Part shown: positions 1 through 6,311 of the stretch, in pieces | Layout of the letters: each line of letters begins with the position of its first letter | Position numbering within the stretch: the stretch's first letter is position 1 | Origin: QHWK01 sp035315685 | GTDB taxonomy: Bacteria > Acidobacteriota > Vicinamibacteria > Vicinamibacterales > CAVVIG01 | Direction: 5' to 3' | Assembly: GCA_035315685.1 (NCBI GenBank) | Contig: DATFXR010000692.1 | Location: 1 to 11,497, forward strand | Length of the DNA stretch: 11,497 bases | Program-made: the position numbers and the translations under genes | Notes under the pieces: generated by a model | Database searches by the model: none | What the model was told of the DNA's origin: nothing | What the model saw: the letters and a program-made list of their open reading frames with translations, nothing else

Positions 1-475
1 TGCCGAGCGCGTAGCCCTCCTGCAGCAGACCCGAGAGCAGGCCGCGCAGCCGCGGCGACGCTGATTCGAGCGCGAGCGACGCGCCGACGCCCCATTCGCC
101 GCCCATGCCGATGCCGAACAGCATCCTCAGGATCAGGAACGTCTGGTAACTCGGGGCGAGCCCGGACAATACCGAGATCACCGCGTAGAAAATCACGTTC
201 AGCATCAGCGGCAGCCGGCGGCCGAGCCGATCGGCCATGATGCCGAAGACGACGGCGCCGATCGGCCGCATCGCGAGCGTGACGGTGAGCGCGAACGCGA
301 CGTCCGGCCGCGTCCGGCCGAACGACGCGGCGATGTCGTCGATGACGAGCGTGAGAATGAAGAAGTCGAACGCGTCGAGCGTCCAGCCGAGAAAGCCGGC
401 GAGGACGGCATTGCGCTGATTCACGCGCTCCGCCGGCGTCATCGTCGTCGTGGTCAGTGCGGGAGCCGTGGCCAT
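1..475 (-). CDS. MFS transporter, sialate/lactate:H+ symporter-like (C-terminus cut by window edge)
   Basis: The frame is open from ATG at 475 to the left edge, giving 158 visible residues, about the first third of a usual 400-450 residue carrier. Visible are GWTLDAFDFF at residues 30-39 (first membrane helix, a signature of the SHS group that includes NanT-like and Jen1-like carriers), the MFS loop motif ADRLGRR at 81-87, and a glycine-rich helix ending GMGGEWGVGASLALE at about 123-137. It should be an inner-membrane proton symporter for a small organic acid or related anion. The substrate cannot be read from the sequence; ureidoglycolate, glyoxylate or another carboxylate would fit the neighbourhood, but that is inference. 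It starts 25 bases after the NCS1 permease stop, so the two are probably co-transcribed. No Shine-Dalgarno is evident; Met12 is an alternative start. Confidence 0.88.
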   Translation of the reverse strand, partial: MATAPALTTTTMTPAERVNQRNAVLAGFLGWTLDAFDFFILTLVIDDIAASFGRTRPDVAFALTVTLAMRPIGAVVFGIMADRLGRRLPLMLNVIFYAVISVLSGLAPSYQTFLILRMLFGIGMGGEWGVGASLALESASPRLRGLLSGLLQEGYALG

Positions 476-500
476 GAGCAGCGAAGAATACCGCACCGCC

Positions 501-1967
501 TCACGACGTCGCCAACTCCCGTACGGCGCGCGGGCGGGCGAGCGCGAGGTGCGCGGCGCCGGCCGCGAAAAATCCGACGAACCACGCGTAGTCGTAGAGC
601 GGCTTCAACGGCGCAATGAGGAGGCCGCTCCACGCCAGCGCGCAGCCGAGCGCCGTCGCCGCGATCGCACGCAGGTTCCAGCCGCGGTAGACGCCGTCCG
701 CCAGATACAGATCCTCGAGCTGCAGTTCGCGGCGGCGCACCAGCCAGTAGTCAGCGACGAGGACGCCGGCAATCGATCCGAGTCCGCCGGAGTATCCGAG
801 CAGCCAGGTGTAGATGTAGCCTGAGGGATCGGCGAGGAGCTTCCACGGCTGTATCGCGATGCCGAGCAGCCCGGTGATCAGGCCTCCGGTCTTGAAGCTG
901 ATCACGCGAGGAAACGCGTTCGCGAAATCGTTGGCCGGCGACACGACGTTCGCCGCGATGTTCACCGCGACCGTCGCGACGACGACCGTGAACATCGCCA
1001 TCGCGACGATGACGGGCGAGCTGAAGCGGCCGACGAGCTGCACCGGATCCCAGATGGCGTCGCCGTAGATGATGGCGGTTGCGCTGGTGATCATCACGCC
1101 CATCGCCGCGAACACGGACATCGTCGTGGGCAGAGCGACCACCTGTCCGAGCATCTGCTCGCGCTGGCTGCGGCCGAAGCGGGTGAAGTCGGGCATGTTG
1201 AGCGACAGCGTCGCCCAGAATCCGATCATCGCGGTCAGCGACGGTACGAACACCGGCCAGAATTCGCCGAAGCTGCGGAACTTCCCCGGCTGCGCGAGCA
1301 GCGGGCCGAGCCCGTTCGCGCGGCCGATCGCCCACCACAGGAGGATCGCCGTCATCACGAGCACGAACGGCGCGGCCCAGTTCTCGACTTCGCGCAGCAG
1401 ATCCATGCCGCGATAGATGATGAAGATGTTGATCCCCCAGAACAGCAGAAACGACAGCCATTCCGTCGTCGTGTGCCCGGCGAAGCCGCTGCCGAGCAGC
1501 GTCGGCCAGCCGGGCACGATCGTACGGAAGAGTGTGTGCAGCGCTTCCCCGCCGATCCACGCCTGGATGCCGAACCAGCCGCAGGCGACGAGCGCCCGCA
1601 TCAGCGCCGGCACGTTCGATCCGAGCGTCCCGTAGGCGGCGCGTGCAAACACCGGGAACGGGATGCCGTATTTCGTTCCAGGATGCGAGTTCAGGAGGAT
1701 CGGGATGAGGACGATTGTGTTGCCGAGGAGAATCGTGACCAGCGCCTGCGACCAGTTCATCCCGGACGCGAGCAGTCCCGACGCGAGCATGTAAGTCGGA
1801 ATGCAGTGCGCCATGCTGACCCACAGCGCCGCGTAGTTGTAGGTGGACCAGTTCCTGCGCGCGGCCGGCACCGGCGCGAGGTCCTCGTTGTACAGCGCGC
1901 TGGCCTCCACGGCACGGGTGTCGGTCAGTTCCACCCGACCATCGGGAAGCCGCCGCTCGTTGCCCAT
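501..1967 (-). CDS. NCS1 family nucleobase/allantoin permease
   Basis: This is a 488-residue membrane protein of the nucleobase:cation symporter-1 family (Mhp1, PucI and AllP/YbbW relatives), with about 12 predicted hydrophobic segments. Family hallmarks are NEDLAPVP near residue 28, followed by NWSTYNYAALWVSMAHCIP leading into TM1, then GNTIVLIPILLNSHPGTKYG and IPFPVFARAAYGTLG in the first third. These match allantoin/hydantoin/uracil carriers closely, but substrate cannot be assigned between allantoin, uric acid, uracil and hydantoins from motifs alone. Its place beside allantoinase, allantoicase, urate oxidase and dihydropyrimidinase makes a ring-nucleobase or allantoin substrate very likely. 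The ATG at 1967 has no Shine-Dalgarno, but a TACTAT hexamer ends 6 bases upstream, suggesting a leaderless transcript. It is divergent from the VWFA gene and followed by the MFS gene after 25 bases. Confidence 0.93.
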   Translation of the reverse strand: MGNERRLPDGRVELTDTRAVEASALYNEDLAPVPAARRNWSTYNYAALWVSMAHCIPTYMLASGLLASGMNWSQALVTILLGNTIVLIPILLNSHPGTKYGIPFPVFARAAYGTLGSNVPALMRALVACGWFGIQAWIGGEALHTLFRTIVPGWPTLLGSGFAGHTTTEWLSFLLFWGINIFIIYRGMDLLREVENWAAPFVLVMTAILLWWAIGRANGLGPLLAQPGKFRSFGEFWPVFVPSLTAMIGFWATLSLNMPDFTRFGRSQREQMLGQVVALPTTMSVFAAMGVMITSATAIIYGDAIWDPVQLVGRFSSPVIVAMAMFTVVVATVAVNIAANVVSPANDFANAFPRVISFKTGGLITGLLGIAIQPWKLLADPSGYIYTWLLGYSGGLGSIAGVLVADYWLVRRRELQLEDLYLADGVYRGWNLRAIAATALGCALAWSGLLIAPLKPLYDYAWFVGFFAAGAAHLALARPRAVRELATS

Positions 1968-1973
1968 CGTCGT

Positions 1974-1979
1974 ATAGTA
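1974..1979 (-). promoter_or_regulatory. -10-like hexamer TACTAT of the NCS1 permease
   Basis: Read on the minus strand, TACTAT is followed by 6 bases and then the ATG at 1967, which would place transcription start on or next to the A of the start codon. No TTGACA-like -35 is seen at the usual distance. On the plus strand the overlapping bases 1973-1978 read TATAGT, which could serve the divergent VWFA gene. This is a motif match only. Confidence 0.4.
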
Positions 1980-2001
1980 ATCGCGACCAGGTCCGTGTCG
2001 C

Positions 2002-2019
2002 GCAGCCGTTCACGGCTGC
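2002..2019. promoter_or_regulatory. Perfect 8+8 dyad in the divergent intergenic region (operator candidate)
   Basis: GCAGCCGT at 2002-2009 and ACGGCTGC at 2012-2019 are perfect reverse complements separated by two bases. The spacer is too short for a stable RNA loop, so a dimeric regulator site is more likely than a hairpin. Its centre is about 43 bases upstream of the proposed NCS1 permease transcription start and 28 bases upstream of the VWFA start codon, so a bound protein could act on both genes. No regulator gene lies in the window. Confidence 0.45.
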
Positions 2020-2020
2020 C

Positions 2021-2029
2021 GGGGAAAGG
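2021..2029 (+). promoter_or_regulatory. Purine-rich ribosome binding site of the VWFA gene
   Basis: GGGGAAAGG lies 9 bases before the ATG at 2039 and directly after the dyad. It supports the chosen start and shows that this gene, unlike the divergent permease, has a leader. Confidence 0.5.
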
Positions 2030-2038
2030 CGGCGTTCG

Positions 2039-2935
2039 ATGGCGGCGAGTCTTCGCGGGGCGGCATGCGGTTTCGTCCTCGTCGTCGCGGCGGCAGCACT
2101 GCCGCTCGGCGCCGCGGAAAAACTGCAGACGCGCCACGTGTTCGTCCACGTACTCGATCAGCAGGGCGCACCGGTGTCCGACCTGGCGGCCGGCGACTTC
2201 CAGCTCACTGAAGGCGGTGTCGCGCGCGTCGTCAGGCGGGCCGGACCGGCGAAGGATCCGATGCGCATCGCGCTGTTCCTGGACACGAGCGATGCCGCAG
2301 CAGGCGCGCTCACGCACATGCGCGCCGGCGCGGTCGCGTTTCTCGATGCGCTGCCGCCGGAAGACGAGGTGTTGATCGTCACCACGGGACGCCAGGTGCG
2401 CGTGCGTGTCCAGCCGACGACCGATCGGAAGAAGCTGAAGGACGCGGCCGCGGGGCTGTTCAGCGACGGCGCCGGGACCGTGTTGATGGACGGCCTGATG
2501 GAGATCGACGATCGCTTCTTCAAGAAAGCCGAGGATCGCTGGCCGGTGTTCGTGATCTTCACGAGCGACGGCACCGAGAGCAGCGCCGGCGCGCGCGAGA
2601 AGGAATTCAACAAGTGGCAGCTGGCGATTGGCGCGCGCGGGATCACGGCGCATGCGCTGCTGCTGAAGGCCGGCAAGGGCGGCGGCATGCCGGAAGTCGT
2701 CGCCAACAACCTCACCCGGAACACCGGCGGCCGCTACGACGTGATGAACACCACCAACGCGTTGCCGGACAAGATGAAGGCGCTCGCTGAGCAACTCGCG
2801 CTCGACCACCGCAAGATGGCGGCGTGGTATCAGCTCGATTTCCAGACCGACTCGACCGAGCTCAAGCCGATTGACGTCGGCGTCGCCCGCAGCGGCGTGC
2901 GGCTGGAGGTTTCCGACCGGCGACGGATTCAATAG
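2039..2935 (+). CDS. Secreted VWFA-domain protein (VWFA-related Acidobacterial domain type)
   Basis: This 298-residue protein has a likely signal peptide at residues 1-26 (Arg6, hydrophobic core 10-24, small residues before Glu27), so it is probably exported. The strand FVHVLDQQGAPVSDLAAGDF at 35-54 is the typical opening of the acidobacterial VWFA-like family (TIGR03436-type). A von Willebrand A fold follows: FLDTSDA at 80-86, Thr147 in GAGTVLMDG, and FTSDGTES around 174-181 with Asp177. The metal-site motif DxSxS is present only as D82-x-S84-x-A86, so the last Ser is replaced by Ala and metal binding may be weakened. The C-terminal strand region (WYQLDF to the end) is also typical. No specific function is known for this family; it probably binds other proteins outside the cytoplasm. 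Its link to nucleobase catabolism is only positional. The start is supported by GGGGAAAGG 9 bases upstream. Confidence 0.85.
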   Translation: MAASLRGAACGFVLVVAAAALPLGAAEKLQTRHVFVHVLDQQGAPVSDLAAGDFQLTEGGVARVVRRAGPAKDPMRIALFLDTSDAAAGALTHMRAGAVAFLDALPPEDEVLIVTTGRQVRVRVQPTTDRKKLKDAAAGLFSDGAGTVLMDGLMEIDDRFFKKAEDRWPVFVIFTSDGTESSAGAREKEFNKWQLAIGARGITAHALLLKAGKGGGMPEVVANNLTRNTGGRYDVMNTTNALPDKMKALAEQLALDHRKMAAWYQLDFQTDSTELKPIDVGVARSGVRLEVSDRRRIQ

Positions 2936-2996
2936 GTCGGGCAGCTCAGATCAGTCCGGCGCAAGCGGCGTGGCGCGCGGCGCAGCCGCCACACCG

Positions 2997-3102
2997 TCAA
3001 CGAAGCGGCCCAGCACCATCAGCGAAGGGGCCCGCACGATCAGCGAAGCCGAAAGCACCCTCAGCGAAGCCATCGGCACGCTCAGCGAAGCCGTATACTG
3101 CC
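2997..3102. repeat. 21-bp direct tandem repeat array, four good units plus one diverged
   Basis: The core TCAGCGAAG recurs at 3019, 3040, 3061 and 3082, exactly 21 bases apart. A diverged unit TCAACGAAG starts at 2997, 22 bases before the first. A second conserved block, GCAC, occurs near the end of each unit except the last. The array fills most of the 169-base gap before the aldolase-like gene and runs to 3 bases before its ATG; the last unit contains the -10-like TATACT. The period is close to two DNA turns, so the cores would lie on one face of the helix. Confidence 0.9.
3094..3099 (+). promoter_or_regulatory. -10-like hexamer TATACT just before the aldolase-like gene
   Basis: TATACT ends 5 bases before the ATG at 3105. 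No Shine-Dalgarno separates the two, so transcription would start at or beside the start codon (leaderless). The arrangement mirrors the NCS1 permease promoter. No convincing -35 is seen; the 21-bp repeats occupy that place and may bind an activator. Confidence 0.4.
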
Positions 3103-3104
3103 GC

Positions 3105-4400
3105 ATGGCCGACACCTCGATCCCCGACAACGCGCTGTCGTCGATCATCGACGTCGTCGACAAGCCGAACGCGCGGATCGCCCGACGATTTCCCGGCGAT
3201 TCGCCGCAGCGCCAGCCGGTGCACGTCGTCTACGGCGGCGCGCATCTGTTCAAGGCGGACGCAGCACAGAAGCTCGGCGCGATTGCGCTGAAGTCGCTGC
3301 AGGATTACGCGCCCGATGCGGCGACGCTCGCCGGCGCGATCGGCCTCGACGCGGCGCTTGCCGACCGCGTCTATCTCCGCCTCGTGGACAAGCTGACGCG
3401 CGAGCCGGTCGAGGATTTCCGGATCGACTTCGAGGATGGCTTCGGCAACCGGCCCGATCACGAGGAAGACGGCTTCGCGCAGCTCGCCGCGAACGAGGTG
3501 GCGGCGGGTCTGCGCGGCGGAGTGCTGCCGCCGTCAATCGGCCTCCGCATCAAGCCGCTCTCGGAGGAATTCAAGCGGCGCAGCCTGAGGACTCTCGATC
3601 TCTTCCTCACGCGCCTCCTCGAGCGGAGTGGCGGCGCCCTGCCGCCGCGCTTCGTGGTGACGCTGCCGAAGATCACCGCACCGGAACAGGTGGCCGGGCT
3701 GACGCAGGCCTGCGAGGCGTTCGAATACTGGCGCGAGCTGGCCGCCGGCTCGCTCACCTTCGAGGTGATGGTCGAGACGACGCAGTCCATCTTCGGCCCT
3801 GATGGCAGCGTTGCGCTGCCGAAGATTGTCGCCGCCGGAGGCGGCCGCATCGTCGCGGCACACTTCGGCACCTACGACTACACCGCGGCGTGCGGTATCA
3901 CGGCGGCGCATCAGCACATGCTGCATCCGGTGTGCGACTTCGCGAAGCACGTCATGCAGGTGAGCCTCGCCGGCACCGGTATCTGGCTGTCAGACGGCGC
4001 GACCAACCTGATGCCGGTCGGCACGCGCGACGTCGTCCATCGTGCCTGGCGGCTGCACGCAGCGCACGTGCGTCACTCGCTCGTGAACGGCTTCTATCAG
4101 GGATGGGACCTGCACCCGGCCCAGCTGCCGTCGCGGTTCGCGACGGTCTTTTCGTTCTTCCTCGAAGGGCTCGACGCCGCATCGGAACGGCTGCGCAACT
4201 TCGTCAGCAAAGCAGCGCAGGCGACGCTCGTCGGCGACGTGTTCGACGATGCGGCGACCGGACAGGGACTGTTGAACTATTTCCTGCGCGCGCTGAACTG
4301 CGGCGCGATCAGCGAGGCCGAAGCGGTGGACAAGAGCGGTCTCACGCTGGAGGAGTTGCGCAGTCGATCGTTCGTCGGCATTCTCCGCGGCCGGCGCTGA
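3105..4400 (+). CDS. HpcH/HpaI aldolase / citrate lyase-like enzyme (DUF6986-like)
   Basis: This 431-residue protein has the phosphoenolpyruvate/pyruvate-domain barrel pattern of HpcH/HpaI aldolases and CitE. RIDFEDGFG at 106-114 resembles the 'LEDgv' strand, Arg148 in GLRIKP fits the substrate-binding arginine, TLPKITAPEQV at 186-196 matches the 'lPKv' strand, Glu224 in VMVETTQ and Asp258 in GTYDYT are the likely metal ligands, and YQGWDLHPAQ at 331-340 matches the CitE 'G.w.iHPaQ' strand. It is longer than CitE (about 290). I recall this type as the DUF6986 family, sometimes labelled phosphoenolpyruvate kinase; the label is from memory. Relatives cleave or form C-C bonds, often with glyoxylate, the end product of allantoate breakdown, so a role in glyoxylate or ureidoglycolate use is plausible but inferred. 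The frame is open upstream to 2871, but homology starts near Met1 of this call. Confidence 0.82.
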   Translation: MADTSIPDNALSSIIDVVDKPNARIARRFPGDSPQRQPVHVVYGGAHLFKADAAQKLGAIALKSLQDYAPDAATLAGAIGLDAALADRVYLRLVDKLTREPVEDFRIDFEDGFGNRPDHEEDGFAQLAANEVAAGLRGGVLPPSIGLRIKPLSEEFKRRSLRTLDLFLTRLLERSGGALPPRFVVTLPKITAPEQVAGLTQACEAFEYWRELAAGSLTFEVMVETTQSIFGPDGSVALPKIVAAGGGRIVAAHFGTYDYTAACGITAAHQHMLHPVCDFAKHVMQVSLAGTGIWLSDGATNLMPVGTRDVVHRAWRLHAAHVRHSLVNGFYQGWDLHPAQLPSRFATVFSFFLEGLDAASERLRNFVSKAAQATLVGDVFDDAATGQGLLNYFLRALNCGAISEAEAVDKSGLTLEELRSRSFVGILRGRR

Positions 4401-4410
4401 CGCCGCGTCG

Positions 4411-4463
4411 GGGTTCAGGGTTCAGGGTTCAGGGTTCAGGGTTCAGGGTTCTGGTTCTGGTTC
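4411..4463. repeat. GGGTTCA heptamer tandem repeat at the convergent gene junction
   Basis: Five exact GGGTTCA copies run from 4411 to 4445, followed by GGGTTC at 4446-4451 and two TGGTTC hexamers at 4452-4463. The array begins 10 bases after the aldolase-like stop codon and overlaps the last codons and the stop of the VOC gene. No terminator hairpin is seen between the two convergent genes. A 7-base unit shifts frame at each copy, and the minus strand reads TGAACCC, so every frame entering the array soon meets TGA. Confidence 0.93.
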
Positions 4464-5096
4464 GACGAACCGGTAGCTGGCGTGGCTGTCGTAGTCGATG
4501 CCGTGCTTTCGTTTCAGCTCCTGGATGTAGCGCAGCGTGCGGCGTGTATGCGGACTCGCGACGCCATCTCCGAGCGGCTCGTTGGTGTGCAGCAGGATTT
4601 CTTCGAGACAGCTGTCGACCGTCATCCGCTTGTGCTTTGCGAGGTCGTAGAGCAGCGCGGCGAGCCGCCTCTCCAAACGCACCGGCACGTCGACGCGCTC
4701 GATCGTCAGCGGTGGGCCGTCGGCGAGCGACAGCCGATGGCCGAACGACAGATGGTAGCCATGCAGATCGCGCACGATGTAATCGCGGATCTGATACGGC
4801 TGGTCAGTCGGCGGCCGCACCACCTCGACGCCGTTTGCCTTGTGAAACGCGAACAGCTCGTCGGCGTCTTCGACCATGAAATAGACAGCGGACGCGCCCG
4901 GGTTCGGCGTGCCGTGCGACAGAAAGATCTGGACACGATCGAGCAGCAGACCGGCGAATGTCGGCGGCTCACCCCACGTAAAGGCAAGACGGAAGCCAAG
5001 CGTGCTGGTGTAGTACTCGACGGCGGTGCCGATATCGCTGACTGCGAGTCCGGGGTGGAGCTGCTCGCATTCGATCGGCGGAGGGACGTTCGTCAT
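4443..5096 (-). CDS. VOC/glyoxalase-superfamily protein with ribbon-helix-helix-like C-terminal domain
   Basis: This is a 217-residue protein. Residues 10-121 form one vicinal-oxygen-chelate domain of two beta-alpha-beta-beta-beta halves: LHPGLAVSDIGTAVEYYTSTLGF at the start (to residue 35), AVYFMVEDADELFAF in the middle and RDYIVRDLHGYHLSFGH at 104-120. The position usually holding the metal-binding Glu (as in DPDGxxxE) is Ser117, so classic glyoxalase chemistry is doubtful; ligand binding or a non-canonical reaction is possible. Residues 133-172 look like a ribbon-helix-helix unit: strand VDVPVRL, helix RRLAALLYDLAKHKR, turn, helix DSCLEEILLH. A basic helix around 181-198 follows. The last residues VEPEPEP and the stop are encoded by the GGTTC/GGGTTCA repeat. 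Its ATG overlaps the PreA-like stop by 4 bases (ATGA), implying coupled translation. Its role is unknown. Confidence 0.8.
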   Translation of the reverse strand: MTNVPPPIECEQLHPGLAVSDIGTAVEYYTSTLGFRLAFTWGEPPTFAGLLLDRVQIFLSHGTPNPGASAVYFMVEDADELFAFHKANGVEVVRPPTDQPYQIRDYIVRDLHGYHLSFGHRLSLADGPPLTIERVDVPVRLERRLAALLYDLAKHKRMTVDSCLEEILLHTNEPLGDGVASPHTRRTLRYIQELKRKHGIDYDSHASYRFVEPEPEP

Positions 5097-6229
5097 CGCG
5101 CCGACTCCGGCGTCGCCACCGGCTCGGCGTAGCCCTCGGCGTCGTATCCTCCGCGATAGTCCTTTTCGTCAGGTCTCCGGATCTTCGACTGTGCGACGAC
5201 GCGATCGCGCCGCAAGCCTCTGAAGTCGTCGACGCGGGCCCAGCCCCGGGCCGCGTGCCGGTCGAGGAACGCCGTAAGGCCGGCGTTCAGCCCGCGGATG
5301 ACGTTCGGGCCGATCGCGTGATCGAGCATCGCCGCCGTGCAGACCTGCACTGTCCCGCAGCCGAGCAGGAAGTAATTCAGCGCGTGCTCGAAGGTCGAGA
5401 TGCCGCCGATGCCCGAGAAGCTCTGGTCGGGGAACGCCTGGGTGAGCTGCGACATCTTGGCGAGCGACAGCGGCAGAATCGCCGGCCCGCCGAGGCCGCC
5501 GGTCGAGACCAGCCCGTCCACCTGCACCTCGAAGTCGAGCGTCTCCGGATCGATGAGCGGCAGCGACGTGAAGGTGTTCGACGAGACGATGGCGTCGGCG
5601 CCGCCGAGAAACGCGCCGCGCGCTTCCATCACGATGTCGGTGGTCGAGGGCGTGAGCTTCGCCCACACCGGAATCTTCGCGATCTCCTTCACGACTTTCG
5701 CCACGATCGACACGAGCTCCTTGTCCTTGCCGACATTCGATCCCATATCCGGGCGATCCATGTGCGGGCAGGACAGGTTCAGTTCGAGCGCGTCGCACCC
5801 CTCGTCCTGGCATGCGGTGGCGAGCTCCTGCCAGTGGCGCAGCTCGGTGTCGTTGCCGGAGCCCGCCATGATCGACGCGACCAGCACGTGATCGGGAAAC
5901 GCATTCTTGATGCGTCCGAGCCGCGGCACCCACCAGTCCAGCGTCTTGTCGGAAATGAGCTCCCAGTTCCACGACGAGTGCAGCGCCGCGCCCGGACGCT
6001 TCTTCATCGACAGGCGCGGCGAATCGGCATCGGCGCGGAGAAACTTCGTTTTCGGCCCGACGACGTTCACCACCGGGTGAAGGCCGATCGTCTTTGTCAC
6101 GACGCCGCCCCACCCGGACTCGAACGCGCGCAGGATGTTCGACTCGGACTCGGTCGGCGGCGCGGACGAGAGCAGAAACGGGTTCTTGAAGCGAACGCCA
6201 GTGAACGTGGTCGACAGGTCTGCGGCCAT
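5093..6229 (-). CDS. preA: PreA-like dihydropyrimidine dehydrogenase / DHODH-family flavoenzyme without Fe-S domain
   Basis: This 378-residue FMN barrel is of the dihydroorotate dehydrogenase/dihydropyrimidine dehydrogenase family. Pyrimidine-site residues are conserved: NLSCPH at 151-156 with catalytic Cys154 (matching Cys671 of mammalian DPD), and Asn218-Thr219 in SSNTF. KLTPSTTDI at 191-199, GIGGIST at 273-279 and GCGTVQVCTA at 290-299 are FMN-site segments. Overall it is closest to PreA, which reduces uracil/thymine with electrons from PreT. E. coli PreA (about 411 residues) ends in a ferredoxin-like domain with two CxxCxxC clusters; here the last ~50 residues (FRGLRRDRV to the end) contain no Cys, so electron supply must differ. 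The open frame extends to ATG 6292, but the ATG at 6229 with AAAGGGA upstream fits family N-termini. It lies 93 bases after urate oxidase. The substrate might instead be another cyclic ureide. Confidence 0.87.
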   Translation of the reverse strand: MAADLSTTFTGVRFKNPFLLSSAPPTESESNILRAFESGWGGVVTKTIGLHPVVNVVGPKTKFLRADADSPRLSMKKRPGAALHSSWNWELISDKTLDWWVPRLGRIKNAFPDHVLVASIMAGSGNDTELRHWQELATACQDEGCDALELNLSCPHMDRPDMGSNVGKDKELVSIVAKVVKEIAKIPVWAKLTPSTTDIVMEARGAFLGGADAIVSSNTFTSLPLIDPETLDFEVQVDGLVSTGGLGGPAILPLSLAKMSQLTQAFPDQSFSGIGGISTFEHALNYFLLGCGTVQVCTAAMLDHAIGPNVIRGLNAGLTAFLDRHAARGWARVDDFRGLRRDRVVAQSKIRRPDEKDYRGGYDAEGYAEPVATPESAR

Positions 6230-6233
6230 GGTG

Positions 6234-6240
6234 TCCCTTT
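6234..6240 (-). promoter_or_regulatory. Shine-Dalgarno fixing the PreA-like start
   Basis: On the minus strand AAAGGGA sits 4 bases before the ATG at 6229. It favours this start over the in-frame ATG at 6292, whose extra 21 residues (Arg- and Gly-rich) do not resemble the family. Confidence 0.6.
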
Positions 6241-6311
6241 CGCTCGGCGCAAGCCCTGCGCCGCGACGGCACGGCGTGCGCACACCAGACAATCGTGGTC
6301 CGACGATCGTA

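Noticed and set aside
751..2013. A 420-codon minus-strand frame overlapping the NCS1 permease
   Set aside because: It is an out-of-frame reading of the permease, rich in Arg and His with no hydrophobic helices, while the permease frame has clear family motifs.
2970..2992. GTGGCG/CGCCAC inverted repeat after the VWFA gene as its terminator
   Set aside because: It is only 6 bp in very GC-rich DNA, with no T tract.
2997..3102. CRISPR array
   Set aside because: The repeat core is 9 bases with a 21-base period; repeats and spacers are too short and there are no cas genes.
2871..3104. In-frame N-terminal extension of the aldolase-like protein, with possible GTG at 2970, including the heptad repeats
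   Set aside because: Family similarity starts close to the Met at 3105, the extension overlaps the VWFA gene, and a -10-like box lies just before 3105. It is kept only as a less likely alternative.
4411..4445. Telomere-like or eukaryotic repeat signal
   Set aside because: The GGGTTCA array is short, internal and between ordinary bacterial genes; it is a simple tandem repeat.
5720..5760. Loss of the catalytic cysteine in the PreA-like enzyme (GSNVGKD against GLACGQD of mammalian DPD)
   Set aside because: The catalytic Cys671 of DPD belongs to the NLSC motif, which is intact here (Cys154). The later Cys in the loop is not the acid/base.
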